Shown here in pieces: positions 37,702-48,838 of a DNA stretch of 64,000 nt. The stretch covers positions 12,112,001-12,176,000 of the forward strand of contig BSBM01000151.1 in assembly GCA_027924585.1 (NCBI GenBank). The letters are read 5' to 3'. The stretch is from Larix kaempferi (lineage: Eukaryota > Streptophyta > Pinopsida > Pinales > Pinaceae). A program made the translations under genes and the position numbers. The first letter of the stretch is position 1; the number at the start of each line of letters is the position of its first letter. A model generated the notes under the pieces. It was not told the DNA's origin and did no database searches. It saw only the letters and a list, made by a program, of their open reading frames with translations.

Positions 37702-40273
37702 CATGGTTCCAAATCTAAAACCAGAAGGCTCACTAGAGTGGAAAAGAAGATAAGAAAATAGAAATTTACTGAAGAAAAAGAAAAAGAAAAAAACAGGACT
37801 TTTGGGCAAGTATTTACTTCTTGCAGAGGCTCAAGACCTGCATTACCTGCATGAAACAAGAGGAGAGTTAACACTCTTTTTTTTTAAAACAAGAGGTTAT
37901 TAGAAATATGTGTAAATAATATATATATTATCTAAAGAGAATTTCAATAACCTAAAATATATATATATTTAGAACATATATATGAAATATTATTGAAAAA
38001 AAAAGGAATAAATCAATAAAATATATACATGTAGAGTCTATAAACAAAACAAAAAAACATATGTATATATGTAAAAAAAAAAAGGAGGAGAAATTACATA
38101 AAACAAATTTTATATATATATATCCGATTATATAAAAAAAAAAGAGAGAAAGATTTAACTTTATATATTTGTTTAATTACATATAATGGCTAAAGAATAC
38201 ACATGTATAAATAATTTTTATTTTTTTGTTTTTAATAATTTTATATATATATAAAACTAAACAAACACAAAAACATAGTAACATAGTAAAAAAAAAATTA
38301 ATAAAAATAAATAAATTAGGGTTTGGCAGCCCGCAGGGCGCAGGGCGCAATCCGCAGGAACAGCCCGCAGCGCGCAGGGCACAGCCACAGGGCGCAGCCT
38401 GCAGGCGCAGCCATGGGGAACAGCCCGCAGCCCACAGGGCGCAACCCGCAGCGCGCAGGGTGCAGCCGCAGCCCGCAGGGAGCAAGGCGCAGCCCGCACG
38501 GCCATGGCTTCCCGGTCAGTAGCCCACAGGGCGCGGCCTGGGCAAGCCAGCCAGCAACTGAGCTACGGCTTGGGGCATGTTGGGCCAGTTGGGCCTTGTA
38601 AACCCTATACATTGAAAAAAAAAAAACAAATACACAAATCTTGCTAAGTAAATCAATCTTTAGAAACTGTCTCTAAATCTCTCTCAATCGAACAAAAAAA
38701 AAAATTTATAAACCTCCCGTGCAATTAAATTTAACTCTGTTGTCTATGACGAGGCCGGCCAGCAGCCGTATGGCCCAACCATGGCAGCTCCGCCAGTAAC
38801 ATAGGCTATGGCGAGCAAGCAGCTGGGAAGATATTTATAAAAATAAAGGAGATAAAATAAATACCATAAAAGTATGCTTTTGATCACCAAACAAGGCTTG
38901 GGCGAGAGCCTGCAATGCGTATGGGGAGAGATTCTTACCATGCTCGAGGTAGAAGGACCTTATACCTGCAAGGCTCGGCTGCAGAGCTCACAGAGCCATG
39001 GCTCTCATCCCCTTCGACCACCGTTGCAGAGGTGTGCTCTCGAAAATCTTGGAAACAAATGAGCGGCCCGAGGAGGCTTGACCGTTTATAAAAAGATTTA
39101 ATATTATTTTATTTTGCATACAGCCGCATGGCCACATGCATGGCTTGATCGAACTTCAAAGGGTTAGGGTTAGGGTTCGGCTAGGTAGGTGGTGATAAAA
39201 AAATTAAATAGTCTAGGTTTAATTAAAATTAAAATTAGATCTAGTTGAACCATAAGATTTTAAATAAATTAAATTATGATTTGAAATAAAGTAATTTACA
39301 CTAAGTTAAAAATGTTTAATTTAAATTATTTAAAATAATTTTAAATATAATTATTTTGAAATTAATTATTTAAAATTATTAATAATTATTTTGAATTTAG
39401 TTATTTAAAATTATTAATAATTATTTTTAAATTTAACTATTTAAAAAAAAACATTAATAATTATTTCGAATTTAATTATTTAAAATTATTAATATTATAA
39501 ATAATATATATTTATAATATTAACATGCATAACCTTATGACAAAAGTTAATTAAAATATTATTATCAATTTTTATTGGGCATAACTTGTTAATAATAATA
39601 TTTTAGAGCTAAGATTTAAGATCTTATGTTAAGGTTAAGCAATTAATTTTGTAGTTAATACTTGTAATAAACAGTATACGTTCAAATTGTTAAGATAATT
39701 TGGTTTAGGTTACAACACTACGAATGCACCAAATTTAAGTTGGAAAGTACGCTAATTAAGCTCATCTTCTCCTTCAAAATGCTCCTTGCCGAAACTTCAA
39801 TGTATAGTCGAAGGGGCAAGATGGAGACGGAATCTCGAAAATGAGACACCACGAAGACCAGCATGACGAGCTGATCGCTAGGACACTGATTCTACCCCAT
39901 GACCAAAATGTTTGGTAAAAACGACACTAGACCTAAAACTTAGGTTATTCTTTTATTAACTATAAAAATGATTGCTTATTAATAAGAAGTGAGGTAGTAA
40001 ACATTAATTAAATATCTTAAAGAGTTGATGGCGACTTAATGAGGATTGTGTGGAATCCAATACCTAAACCTACGTAGAACTATTGTTGTAAATTTAGTAC
40101 AGGGTGGCCTCAAGATGGCCTGATCGAAACGTCCTGAACTATAACTCTTAGAGTAAAAACGCTCATAAATTAGTCATGACGCACTTTTGAATTAATTGTT
40201 GAGTTTGATGGTAAATTAGTCATGATGTCGTCATATGCTAACTATCCTATTATTCCATGTTATAGGGATAAAC
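37702..40273 (+). other. Untranslated leader of the chromovirus
   Basis: About 2.5 kb between primer site and gag start. It is mostly AT-rich with poly-A runs, a GC-rich minisatellite-like island at 38330-38530, and further AT-rich DNA at 39200-39600. No conserved frame is seen. The length is unusual for the group and might include captured or inserted DNA. Confidence 0.6.
38330..38530 (+). repeat. GC-rich low-complexity array in the leader
   Basis: Repeated variants of GCAGCCCGCAGGGCGCAGG run for about 200 bp. The units are mostly multiples of three, so five overlapping frames on both strands stay open (Ala/Arg/Gly/Pro/Cys-rich text). These ORFs are compositional artefacts. The island stands out against the AT-rich surroundings. 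Confidence 0.85.
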
Positions 40274-43200
40274 ATGGTAAGAACGCAAGCAGGTCGGGCG
40301 CGAGGTCAGGCGACGGCATTACCTAAGCCGAATGTGCCGGCACCATTGCCAGAGACCATCCTCATATTGTACTCGCTGGAAGCAATGAACGAAACACTCA
40401 GGAGACTTGTACAAAGAGGAAGTGTTACCTCGGAGGTAGAAGTGGAGGCCCCTCCACTAAGGGACGAAGTTCCTGTGGTAGAAGTGAATACGATACCAAG
40501 ACCTCCGCATCAGGATATCAAAGGGGAGCTTCAGAAGATAAGGCTTCCAGAGTTTTCAGGGGGTTGAGCAGGGATACGAGCAGAGTCTTGGTTGGAAGAG
40601 ATGACCAGGTGCTTAACCTTACAGGAGTACACCTCCACGTCCAAGTCCAAGATGGCCATATTTCAACTGAAGGGGGGCGCTTTGAACTAGTGGGGGAACC
40701 AAGAAAGGAAACTGCACCTCACACCAGACACGGTTCCATGGGAACTTTTTGTGGGAAAATTCAAAGGGAAGTACCTACCCACATCCTACCAGGAAGAACA
40801 AGCAAGGGCTCTTCATGCCTTAGTACAGAGGCATCTATCTGTGGAGGAGTATGAAGAGAGGTTCATGAAATTAGTCAAGTATGTCCCTTACTTGGACAAT
40901 GACGAACGCCAGGTTGAGCGCTTCGTGTATGGGCTCAATACCAAGATCAGGGCTCAGGTACGGACGTGGAAACCAACTTCGATCACCGAATAAATAGATT
41001 GTGCTCGTTACACTGAGGAGATGTTGGGTGCAAATCTCATCAAGTCATTCAACTCTCAGCAGTCAGGGTTTGTAGGGAAGGCCCCTCGAAGCTACCCTCG
41101 GGGCGGATATGTGAGGCCACCTCCCTACGGGAATAGGAGCACACCAAGAGTTGCAGCGGTAGACAGATCAGTGGCAACTAGGGCGGTTCCCCAATCAGCC
41201 ACAGGGACTCACCAGGGTGTAAGGAATTTCAGAGGATCAACCGGTAGGGGAAGGGGTCCCAGGGGGAGGAACCCCTCTCAGAGGTCTGAACAGGTTATCT
41301 TGCCCACTCCATTACAGGTTGCTTGTTGGGGATGTGGAGGTCCACATTACCAGCATGACTGTCCCGAATTACGATCCGGAACAGTGCATCGAGAAGGAAA
41401 GGCTCCAATGGGGAGTGGGGGTAGTAGACATCATATCTCGGCAGCTGTACACAACCATCAAGCTAAGCACCAATCCACTGTGATGGAATCATCAAGTACG
41501 GTCAATAATGTCAAGCTTAGAATATTGTTTGATCCTGGTGCTACAGATAGTTTCATTTCTCCATATGCATTAAACAAATGTGGGTTGGCAGCCTATGAGC
41601 ATGACGATCTCAGCTTAGTCGAAATGGATTCAGGGGTAAAGCAAGCAGTAGGACCTAGTGTCGACAAGTGTGTAGTGGATCTCGGGGTGTGTGTTACACA
41701 AGTCAAAGTGTAAGTCACCACCCTCGGAACTTATGATCTCATCATAGGTATGAATTGGCTTGAGGAACATCGAGCTTTCTTGGACTGTTATGGAAAGAAA
41801 GTTCTTTGCATTAATGACAACGGAGAGGCCATCGAGATCCATGGTATCAAACAGAAGGTGTCCCTACGTTTCATATCAACAATGAACAAAAAGCGATGTA
41901 TGCGACAGGGATGTCAGTTGTACATTGTTGAAGTAGTAAACAATGAGAAGGGACCCTCCTTTGAAGAGTATCTAGTGTTAGCCGAGTTCAGTGATGTCTT
42001 TCCAAAGGAATTATCTGGGTTACCTCCTAAGAGGGAACTTGATTTTACCATTGAGGTAAAACCCGGATCGGAGCCAACATCGAAGACACCTTACAGGATG
42101 ACGGCCCCAGAACTTTGTGAGTTGCAAATGCAGTTTAAGGAACTGCTAGACCTTGGGTTCATAAGACCATGTATTTCACCATGGGGTGCACCAGTAATCT
42201 TTGTGAAGAAGAAGGATGGTTCCTTGCGTCTTTGCATCGATTACCAAGATTTGAACAGAGCCACAGTGAAGAATAGGTACCCGATACCTCGAATTGATGA
42301 TCTCTTTGATCAAATGAAAGGGGCGACAGTCTTCTCCAAGATCGACTTACGATCAAGTTACCACCAGCTACAGATTAAGGAAGGTGATATACCTAAGACT
42401 GCTTTTCGAACAAGGTTTGGGCACTATGAATTTGTAGTGGTACCCTTTGGTTTGACCAATGCCCCAGCCGTATTCATGAGCCTCATGAATAGCGTGTTTC
42501 GAAAATACTTAGATCGGTTTGTGCAAGTCTTCTTGGATGACATCCTCACCTACTCCAAGAATAAACAAGAGCATGAGGAACACTTGCAAATAGTGTTGTC
42601 ATGCTTAAGAGAGCACAAGTTGTACGGTAAGTTATCCAAATGATCGTTCTACCAGAAGGAGATCCATTACCTAGGGCATATAATTTCTAGTGAGGGAATT
42701 TCAGTTGACCCTGAAAAGGTGAAGGCCATAATGGATTGGCCCGTGCTTAGGAATGCGCATGAAGTAAGGAGCTTCATGGGGTTAGCCGGGTATTATAGAA
42801 GGTTTGTTGAGGGTTTCTCAAAAATCGCAAAACCCATAACTACCCTACAGCGTAAAAGCACTAGGTACGAATGGACGGATGAATGCGAGGTCGCATTCGC
42901 CGAGTTGAAAAGATTGTTGACTAGTGCACCAATTCTATGAGTGCCAGACATGGAGAAAGAATTCACAGTTTGCACAGATGCCTCAAGACAAGGTTTGGGG
43001 GCAGTGTTGATGTAGGAAGGTGGGGTAATAGCTTATGCATCGAGAAAGTTAAAAACACATGAAGAGAACTACCCTACCCATGACCTAGAGTTGGTTGTGG
43101 TGATGTTAGCTTTGAAGCTTTGGAGACATTACCTTATTGGATGGAACTTTGAGCTCAAGTCTGATCACCAAAGCTTAAGGTATATCTTCACTCAGATTGA

Positions 43201-44375
43201 CCTAAATGCTAGGCAAAGGCGATGGAGTGAATTCATGAGCGAGTATGATTTTGGGATTTCATACATCAAAGGGAAGGAGAATATGGTAGCCGATGCCTTG
43301 AGCAAAAAACCAAAACTTTACTCTCTTATACCTTTGAAGGTCGATTTGAGAGAAAGAGTTTTAGGACAACTAATCAGGGATAGTTGGTACCTAAAGGTCA
43401 CAGCGGCACTCCAGAATGGAAAACCAATGGGACCAAAGTTTGAAGGCTATGATTTGGAAGCCGATGGTTTGTTGTGGTATCAAGGGAGGATGTATATTCC
43501 TGAGGAGGGAGATATTAGAGAGACTATCCTTAAGGAAGCCCACAAAGCAGTGTATTGTGCACACCCAGGTGTAAAGAAGATGTATGCAGACATGAAGCAA
43601 CTCTTCTTTTGGGCAGGGATGAAAAGCGACGTGATCAAATTCGTCGCTAGGTGCCTTGAGTGTCAGTAGGTAAAAGCTGATCATCACCACCCGGCAGGTC
43701 TGTTGCAACCACATGACATTCCTATGTCGAAGTGGGAGGTTATCTCCATGGACTTCGTGGTGGGATTGCCTCTTACCTCTCATAGGCATGATGCCATTAT
43801 GGTCATCGTTGACAAACTGACCAAAACTACTCACTTCATTCCAGTTAAGGAGACCTATGATGTCACGGATGTAACACGTGTGTTCATAAATGAAGTTGTT
43901 CGTCTCCATGGGTTTCCCAAGAATATTATATCGGATAGAGATTCCAGGTTTACATCCAGGTTTTGGAAAAGTTTGCAGTCGGCGTTGGGTACTCAGTTGA
44001 ACCTGAGCACCGCCTACCATCCTGAGACAAATGGGAAAACTGAAAGAGTGAATCAGGTGATGGAGGACATGCTGAGGATGTGTGTCATGGATCAGCAGAC
44101 TCATTGGGAAAAAAAATTACCTTTGGTAGAGTTTGCTTACAAAAACAGTTACCATAGCTCAATTGGGATGCCTCCATATGAAGCATTATATGGAAGGCCA
44201 TGCAGGACACCATTGAGTTGGGAAAGGTTAGAGGATCGAGTAATTATAGGACCTGAGTTGATTCAGGAGATGGAAGAACAGGTTGTTCAGATTAGACAAC
44301 GGTTAAAGGAATCCCAAGATAGGCAGAAGAGATATGTCGATGCGCATAGGGTTGACCGGAGCTATAAGGTTGGTG
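40274..44375 (+). pseudogene. Chromovirus gag-pol, part before the inner insertion
   Basis: One reading frame from MVRTQAGRARGQ carries gag, protease, RT, RNase H and the integrase zinc finger and core. Gag includes the capsid region (KIRLPEFSGG, ESWLEEMTRCLTLQEYTS, FVGKFKGKYLPTSYQEEQ) and a zinc knuckle CWGCGGPHYQHDC at 41324-41362. Protease reads LFDPGATDSFISP (about 41528-41566), Pro where Ser or Thr is usual. RT carries [31 protein letters not shown] and [10 protein letters not shown] (42526-42555). RNase H starts FTVCTDASRQGLG and ends VADALSKK. Integrase has an HHCC finger (HPGVKKMYADM to CLECQ) and DDE residues in SMDFVVGLP, SDRDSRF and NGKTERVNQ. In-frame stops lie at 40565, 40688, 40991, 41711, 42641, 42938, 43013 and 43667, but no frameshift. 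The frame is cut at codon KVG by the inner element. Confidence 0.95.
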
Positions 44376-46401
44376 TGTAATGTCCCTTATTAGGAATTTT
44401 ATTAAAATTGCAATTTTCCACTTTTTTCCCTTGTTCGACCTTTGACTAGTTTTGATCTCTAGGTCCCAATTTTGCCCCAAATGATCCCAAATCTTCTGAG
44501 AAGGTGTATGAATGATATTAGAACATAAATATGTATTTCAGGGATGCCTTTGGACCTTTAAAATACTTCTGCAAATCCTCTTTCAATTCTGATCAATGTA
44601 GGTAACTTTACTAGTGATTTTCCTTTGACTAGTATTGGTCTCTAGGTCTCAAATTGACTCCAAATGCCTTCAAATCTTCAAGGAAGGTGTATGAATGATA
44701 TTATAACTTGAATATGATGTTTATGGATGACATATGGCCACCAAAATACCTCTGCAAACTCTCTTAATATTCTGGACCAATAATGCAATTTTACTAGTAA
44801 TTTGGGGTTCAAATCCCCCTGGGGTAAACAATGAAAATGGCTTCCCAAATGCCTCCAAACCCACTCAAATTTATGAACAGAGGTATTTAATGTATTAAGT
44901 ATGTTATTAAAGTCTCATATGCACCATTAATGGATTATTACAACTGTTCTCACCCTCTCCCATTCAACTGCAAAAATCCCCAATTCGACCCTTGGGGAAA
45001 TGGCACTATTTCACCTCCCAATACAACTACACTGAGTAAAAATGCTTCAAATGCTCAAGTACAGTATATGAAACTTGTATAAGACATCCATGGAAGTATA
45101 TTTATCACAAATATATCAGAGAATCATCCATTCATTCGAAATAATCATCAATACATTGGCTCACAACAAGGTAGTGGGGAAATGGCATTGTTCTTCCATT
45201 AAAAATGAGATTTATACATTTCTACTTGGAATTTCGACCTGAAACTTTTTGGAGATGAAGAACAGAGTATTTAATTCATATTACAAAATAAATGGGGCAT
45301 TAAAAGCTTCCCCAAAGAGTACAATAGCTCACCAAAAACGCCCTCCCTTAAGGATCAAGAATATGCCATCAAAACTGGAAATGGTTGAAGGAGTGAGCTG
45401 CAATAGGAGAAACCATGAGATGCCCTGTAGCTTACACCTGCAAATAAAGACTCCATTAAAGCTCCAAATGAAAGGTCTGAATGGCCTTTCCAATTACCAA
45501 CTTGGATGGGAATCTTTCACCCTCGAAATTGGCTAAGGCAAGAAACTAGTCATCCACTAGCTCTCCCTCTTCACAAATGCAATTGCAAATTCTACAAATG
45601 ATCAAAAGCTGGTTTCATTCTTTGTTATTGACATTTATAAACTTCTAATGTCCTCCATGGGTCGAATTCATTCCAAGAGACTCATGCCAACTCATGTTGG
45701 GAAGAGATTCCAAAGAACGCCACTTGTACAACAATTCCTAGTCTCCCACTTCCACCAAATCACATGTGGAAGCATCTTAGCTGCCCTAACACCCTTGAGA
45801 GCCCTCTTGGAGTCTATTTTTAGCCCTGACATGTCATATATGTCATATGTCAGCCTTCAGGTCTGATTTGTGTCATAGGTGTCATAGCATCTTCATCATT
45901 GTTGTCATAGAGCTAGGGAATCTAGCCCAAGTGTCTCACTAGCTCCAAATTGCCTCTTCCTCTTCCATGGGAGTTACTCTTCCTCTATATTTCGACCTTG
46001 GATGAGTAATGCAATGAATAATACCTTTTGGACTCCCCCAAGTATGTTACCATTCACCTTGAATTCGAATTGGTGAGAGAATGATGCCAAGTGTAGTGGG
46101 GAAATCTAGCCATATGTGGGTCCCACTTCCTCCATGTGTCTTCATGATGAAATGCCACTTTGATTTTCACTTGTATATATTTATTTAGCTCCTTTATTAA
46201 ATATTTATGCCATTCTAATGTTCAAACATCATTTATTATCCCCATTATTCCAAATCCCAAAGCTTCCACCCCAAACCTAGGAAACTAGTAATTTTCCTCC
46301 TTGGCAATTATTTGACCTTTAGCATCAATTTGACAAACTCTAATGAATAGGGCCAATGTGATTAGGCCATTGTGACCCAATACCAAATTTGGGACATGAC
46401 A
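44376..46401 (-). repeat. 3' LTR of the inner element
   Basis: 2026 bp. On the plus strand it runs TGTAATGTCCC to GGGACATGACA, so its ends form an 11-bp inverted repeat with one mismatch. It contains several diverged units of about 190 bp (44391-45130). Short ORFs (45249-45536, 45648-45866) occur identically placed in the other LTR, lie on the strand opposite to the element's transcription, and are not regarded as genes. Confidence 0.95.
44391..45130 (+). repeat. Degenerate repeats of about 190 bp inside the inner LTR
   Basis: Units starting near 44411, 44601, 44789 and 44974 share the pattern (TTTACTAGT, CTCTAGGTC, CCAAATGCC, AAGGTGTATGAATGATATTA, then CCTCTGCAAA). The first two are most alike. 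The third and fourth have kept only parts. The same array is at 48854-49593 in the other LTR. Confidence 0.8.
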
Positions 46402-46417
46402 AATCCTCCCTTCCCAA
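46402..46417 (-). other. Polypurine tract of the inner element
   Basis: TTGGGAAGGGAGGATT on the minus strand directly precedes the 3' LTR start TGTCATGTCCC. Confidence 0.9.
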
Positions 46418-46588
46418 TATTGCTTGTCCTCAAGCAATTTTAAACATGGGTGTTGAAGAACCTGCTTTCTGTATAATTCTTTGAAGTTGCCATTGAATTG
46501 CCCAACCTTGAGTCTTTGAGTTTCCATGAAGATTTTAGAGAGGAACCACCATGCTTGCTGCTGCACTACTCTGATAAAAATCACTTTA

Positions 46589-48685
46589 TTAAGTGGGGAA
46601 ATCCATATCCCATACTGCTTGTTTCCCCAAAAAATTTGAAACCAATGAGATAAAAATTATTCCAGGGTCCCATTGCTTGTATTGCACCCCAATAATTAAG
46701 AGTGCTCTCCAACCCACACCATTAGTTAAGAGGATTCCTGGATCCCATTTTCTTGTATGCATCCTTCCAAACATCATGAGTACCAAATATATATCATCAA
46801 AGTACATAACAACATAATGAAAATGTACATCAAGGATATGCTTAATCAAAGAGTCATGAAGGTGCTTATACCTCCAAGCAAGTAGACCACCATTTTCCAA
46901 GTGCATACAAGCTTCAAGTGACCAATCAAATCTGCTCCAATGACATAGGTGAGGATCCCATGTCCTATAATGCTGCTCCAAAAGGATGTGATATGCATCA
47001 AAATATTCAACCATGTATTCTTTCATCCAAGAAGTGAATGAAGAATCTCCACTAAAATCTGAACCAAATAATGAGCAGAAAAAACAAGGAGACTTCAAAT
47101 GACTCAAAGAAGTCTCACCCATACATCCATGAATGTGAGAATCATAAAGATGTAACAAAGTATGTGGCTGCCAACAAAAATGTTCTCCCATCATAAATCT
47201 ATTCACCCAAGTGTTGGATGAAGTTCCTCTAACATAAAATGAACCCAGTGTTGAGCAAGAAAAACCATGAGTCTTCAAGTGACTCAAATCCATATCATAG
47301 GTACATCCATGTAGATGTGAATCATCATAAAGTGAAAAATGATGCTGCTGCAAATGTGAATAAGAATGTGCTCCAACCATGTCATCATAAAAGTTAAATC
47401 TAGGAGTTCCATGCTCCTCATGTGGCACCATCAAAAAGAACCCTTTCACCCATACTTCATTGAGACTAATGTTGCAAAACATGGAATTGTAGGAAGTAGG
47501 AGAATGAACTAACTCACCCAAATGATCAAAAAGTGCAGAAGTTTCATCATGGGAAGGATCCATATGGGTAGTATCATGCAACTCCTTCAAAAGTGTGAAC
47601 TCTTTGTCATAGTTTGGTTCCAATGTAGAGGAATCATGCTCTTCTTTAAAAATTGCATAACCTTCATCAAGAGGCAATTCAAATTCCTCTTCCACCACAT
47701 CAATTGTTTGGATCTCTTCAAGTTCATCTTCAAACACATCAAGAACATTCAAATTTTCACATTTCTCATGATCCACCATGTCATGAGAATCCTCCAAACA
47801 ATCTACCATTTGACAATCTGAAACATAGGAGGAAAAACAAGTATCTTGCAACTTTTCAAGAAGTTGCTCATTTTGAATTGTGAGCTTATGAATATCCTCA
47901 TTATTCTTCAAGTATGCATCATGTAAAAATTCATTAAGCTCAAACAAATGGTTTCTATCAAAAAGCAAAGACATGAAATTACCTTTGATGTGGCACATTG
48001 CTCTTTGAATCTTCTCCATGTCTTCAAGGAAGGATGTTTCCTCCAATGAAGTAGCTCTCCAACAAGAATTTGACACCAATGCTTGAGTGTCATGGAGAAT
48101 GCTGAGGGACTCTTGGATCTTCTTTTCATTCATCTTTAAGGACCCTTCAAGAAAATGAGGCTCTTGCAAATGAACCTCCTCATCTTCTTCATTTTTTCTT
48201 GGACCAACTTCATGAAGCTCAAGTGGTGATGGGGAAGTTGATCTTGGTTCTTCTTCAACTGCTGCAAGGTCTTCATTATCATGCTTAATGGAACTTGGGC
48301 TTGCAGCAACATTTTCAAAAGTGATCTCTATGTCACCAACATAGAGGTGTGAGCACCCATCAATAGGTACTCCTTCATAGTTTAAGCATCCATCAGTAGA
48401 TGCTCTTTGGTTCATGTCTAAGCTAGAAGGTGTCTCGAAATGATCTTCCATATTTTCAATAGAATATTCTTCACTATCTTGTGATGTCTCTTCCTTTTGC
48501 TCCTTCAAGCATGCTGTTGCATTTTGCCCCTTGGTTTCCTTAAAATCAATAATTTTTTCCACAAGTTCGATAGAAAACAATTCGAATCCTTCCTTAATTT
48601 GCTTGGTCATATCTTCAAATATTGTTTTCATAATTTTTATATGCTCCTCACCATCATATGAGGCTCCCTTTTCATCCCTAGTCAT
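46589..48685 (-). CDS. 698-aa protein of unknown function carried by the inner LTR element
   Basis: I do not recognise this protein. It starts MTRDEKGASYDG, about 140 bp after the primer site and on the transcribed strand, and fills nearly the whole interior without a lesion. The N-terminal half is acidic (residues 60-350, many Glu/Asp) with a heptad-like segment at 255-282. Residues 343-362 and 363-382 are a 20-residue duplication (YAIFKEEHDSS against FTLLKELHDTT). Residues 452-503 and 513-563 are a second duplication of about 60 residues sharing L-Y-D-(D)-S-H-x-H-G-C, LSHLK, F-x-C-S and G-S. The C-terminal third is rich in His, Trp, Cys and Met and repeats WDPGI (647-651, 672-676). No zinc knuckle, D-S-G protease, RT block or DDE core is present. 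MYFDDIYLV (627-635) resembles an RT catalytic box but has no neighbouring RT motifs. It may be a gag-like or accessory protein, or captured sequence. Confidence 0.85.
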   Translation of the reverse strand: MTRDEKGASYDGEEHIKIMKTIFEDMTKQIKEGFELFSIELVEKIIDFKETKGQNATACLKEQKEETSQDSEEYSIENMEDHFETPSSLDMNQRASTDGCLNYEGVPIDGCSHLYVGDIEITFENVAASPSSIKHDNEDLAAVEEEPRSTSPSPLELHEVGPRKNEEDEEVHLQEPHFLEGSLKMNEKKIQESLSILHDTQALVSNSCWRATSLEETSFLEDMEKIQRAMCHIKGNFMSLLFDRNHLFELNEFLHDAYLKNNEDIHKLTIQNEQLLEKLQDTCFSSYVSDCQMVDCLEDSHDMVDHEKCENLNVLDVFEDELEEIQTIDVVEEEFELPLDEGYAIFKEEHDSSTLEPNYDKEFTLLKELHDTTHMDPSHDETSALFDHLGELVHSPTSYNSMFCNISLNEVWVKGFFLMVPHEEHGTPRFNFYDDMVGAHSYSHLQQHHFSLYDDSHLHGCTYDMDLSHLKTHGFSCSTLGSFYVRGTSSNTWVNRFMMGEHFCWQPHTLLHLYDSHIHGCMGETSLSHLKSPCFFCSLFGSDFSGDSSFTSWMKEYMVEYFDAYHILLEQHYRTWDPHLCHWSRFDWSLEACMHLENGGLLAWRYKHLHDSLIKHILDVHFHYVVMYFDDIYLVLMMFGRMHTRKWDPGILLTNGVGWRALLIIGVQYKQWDPGIIFISLVSNFLGKQAVWDMDFPT

Positions 48686-48825
48686 AGTTCCCTCAAAAAA
48701 TTTGCTCTTCTTCTCCTACTTTTTTTTTTCCTCTTCAACAAAAGCACTTTTGGTTTCAATATATAATGGTGGTACCTAAATTCTTTTCCTCATAGATATT
48801 ATACCACATTAGGTGCCAAGATCAT

Positions 48826-48837
48826 GCTCTGATACCA
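48826..48837 (-). other. Primer-binding site of the inner element
   Basis: TGGTATCAGAGC on the minus strand, a perfect complement to plant initiator-Met tRNA, begins one base after the 5' LTR. It fixes the direction of transcription as minus. Confidence 0.95.
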
Positions 48838-48838
48838 C

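Noticed and set aside
38177-38612. Overlapping ORFs of 82-102 codons on both strands
   Set aside because: They are produced by the trinucleotide-phased GC-rich array; Ala/Arg/Gly/Pro low complexity and open in nearly all frames.
39159-39180. Telomere-like GGGTTAGGGTTAGGGTT
   Set aside because: Only two to three units inside a chromovirus leader and not the TTTAGGG plant phase; no interstitial telomere array.
44800-44825. tRNA gene in the inner LTR
   Set aside because: Only a B-box/T-arm-like palindrome; no A box, anticodon arm or acceptor stem found.
45249-45866. ORFs of 95 and 72 codons in the inner LTR, repeated at 49712-50329
   Set aside because: They lie on the strand opposite to the element's transcription and are duplicated simply because the LTR is; no motif.
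46750-46850. RT-like box MYFDDIYLV in the 698-aa protein
   Set aside because: None of the other RT motifs (F-G-L-x-N-A-P, S-x-I-D-L-x-S-G-Y) lies at the expected distance; most likely coincidence.
47522-47883. Plus-strand ORFs opposite the 698-codon ORF
   Set aside because: Shadow frames of the acidic, Glu/Asp-rich coding sequence on the minus strand.
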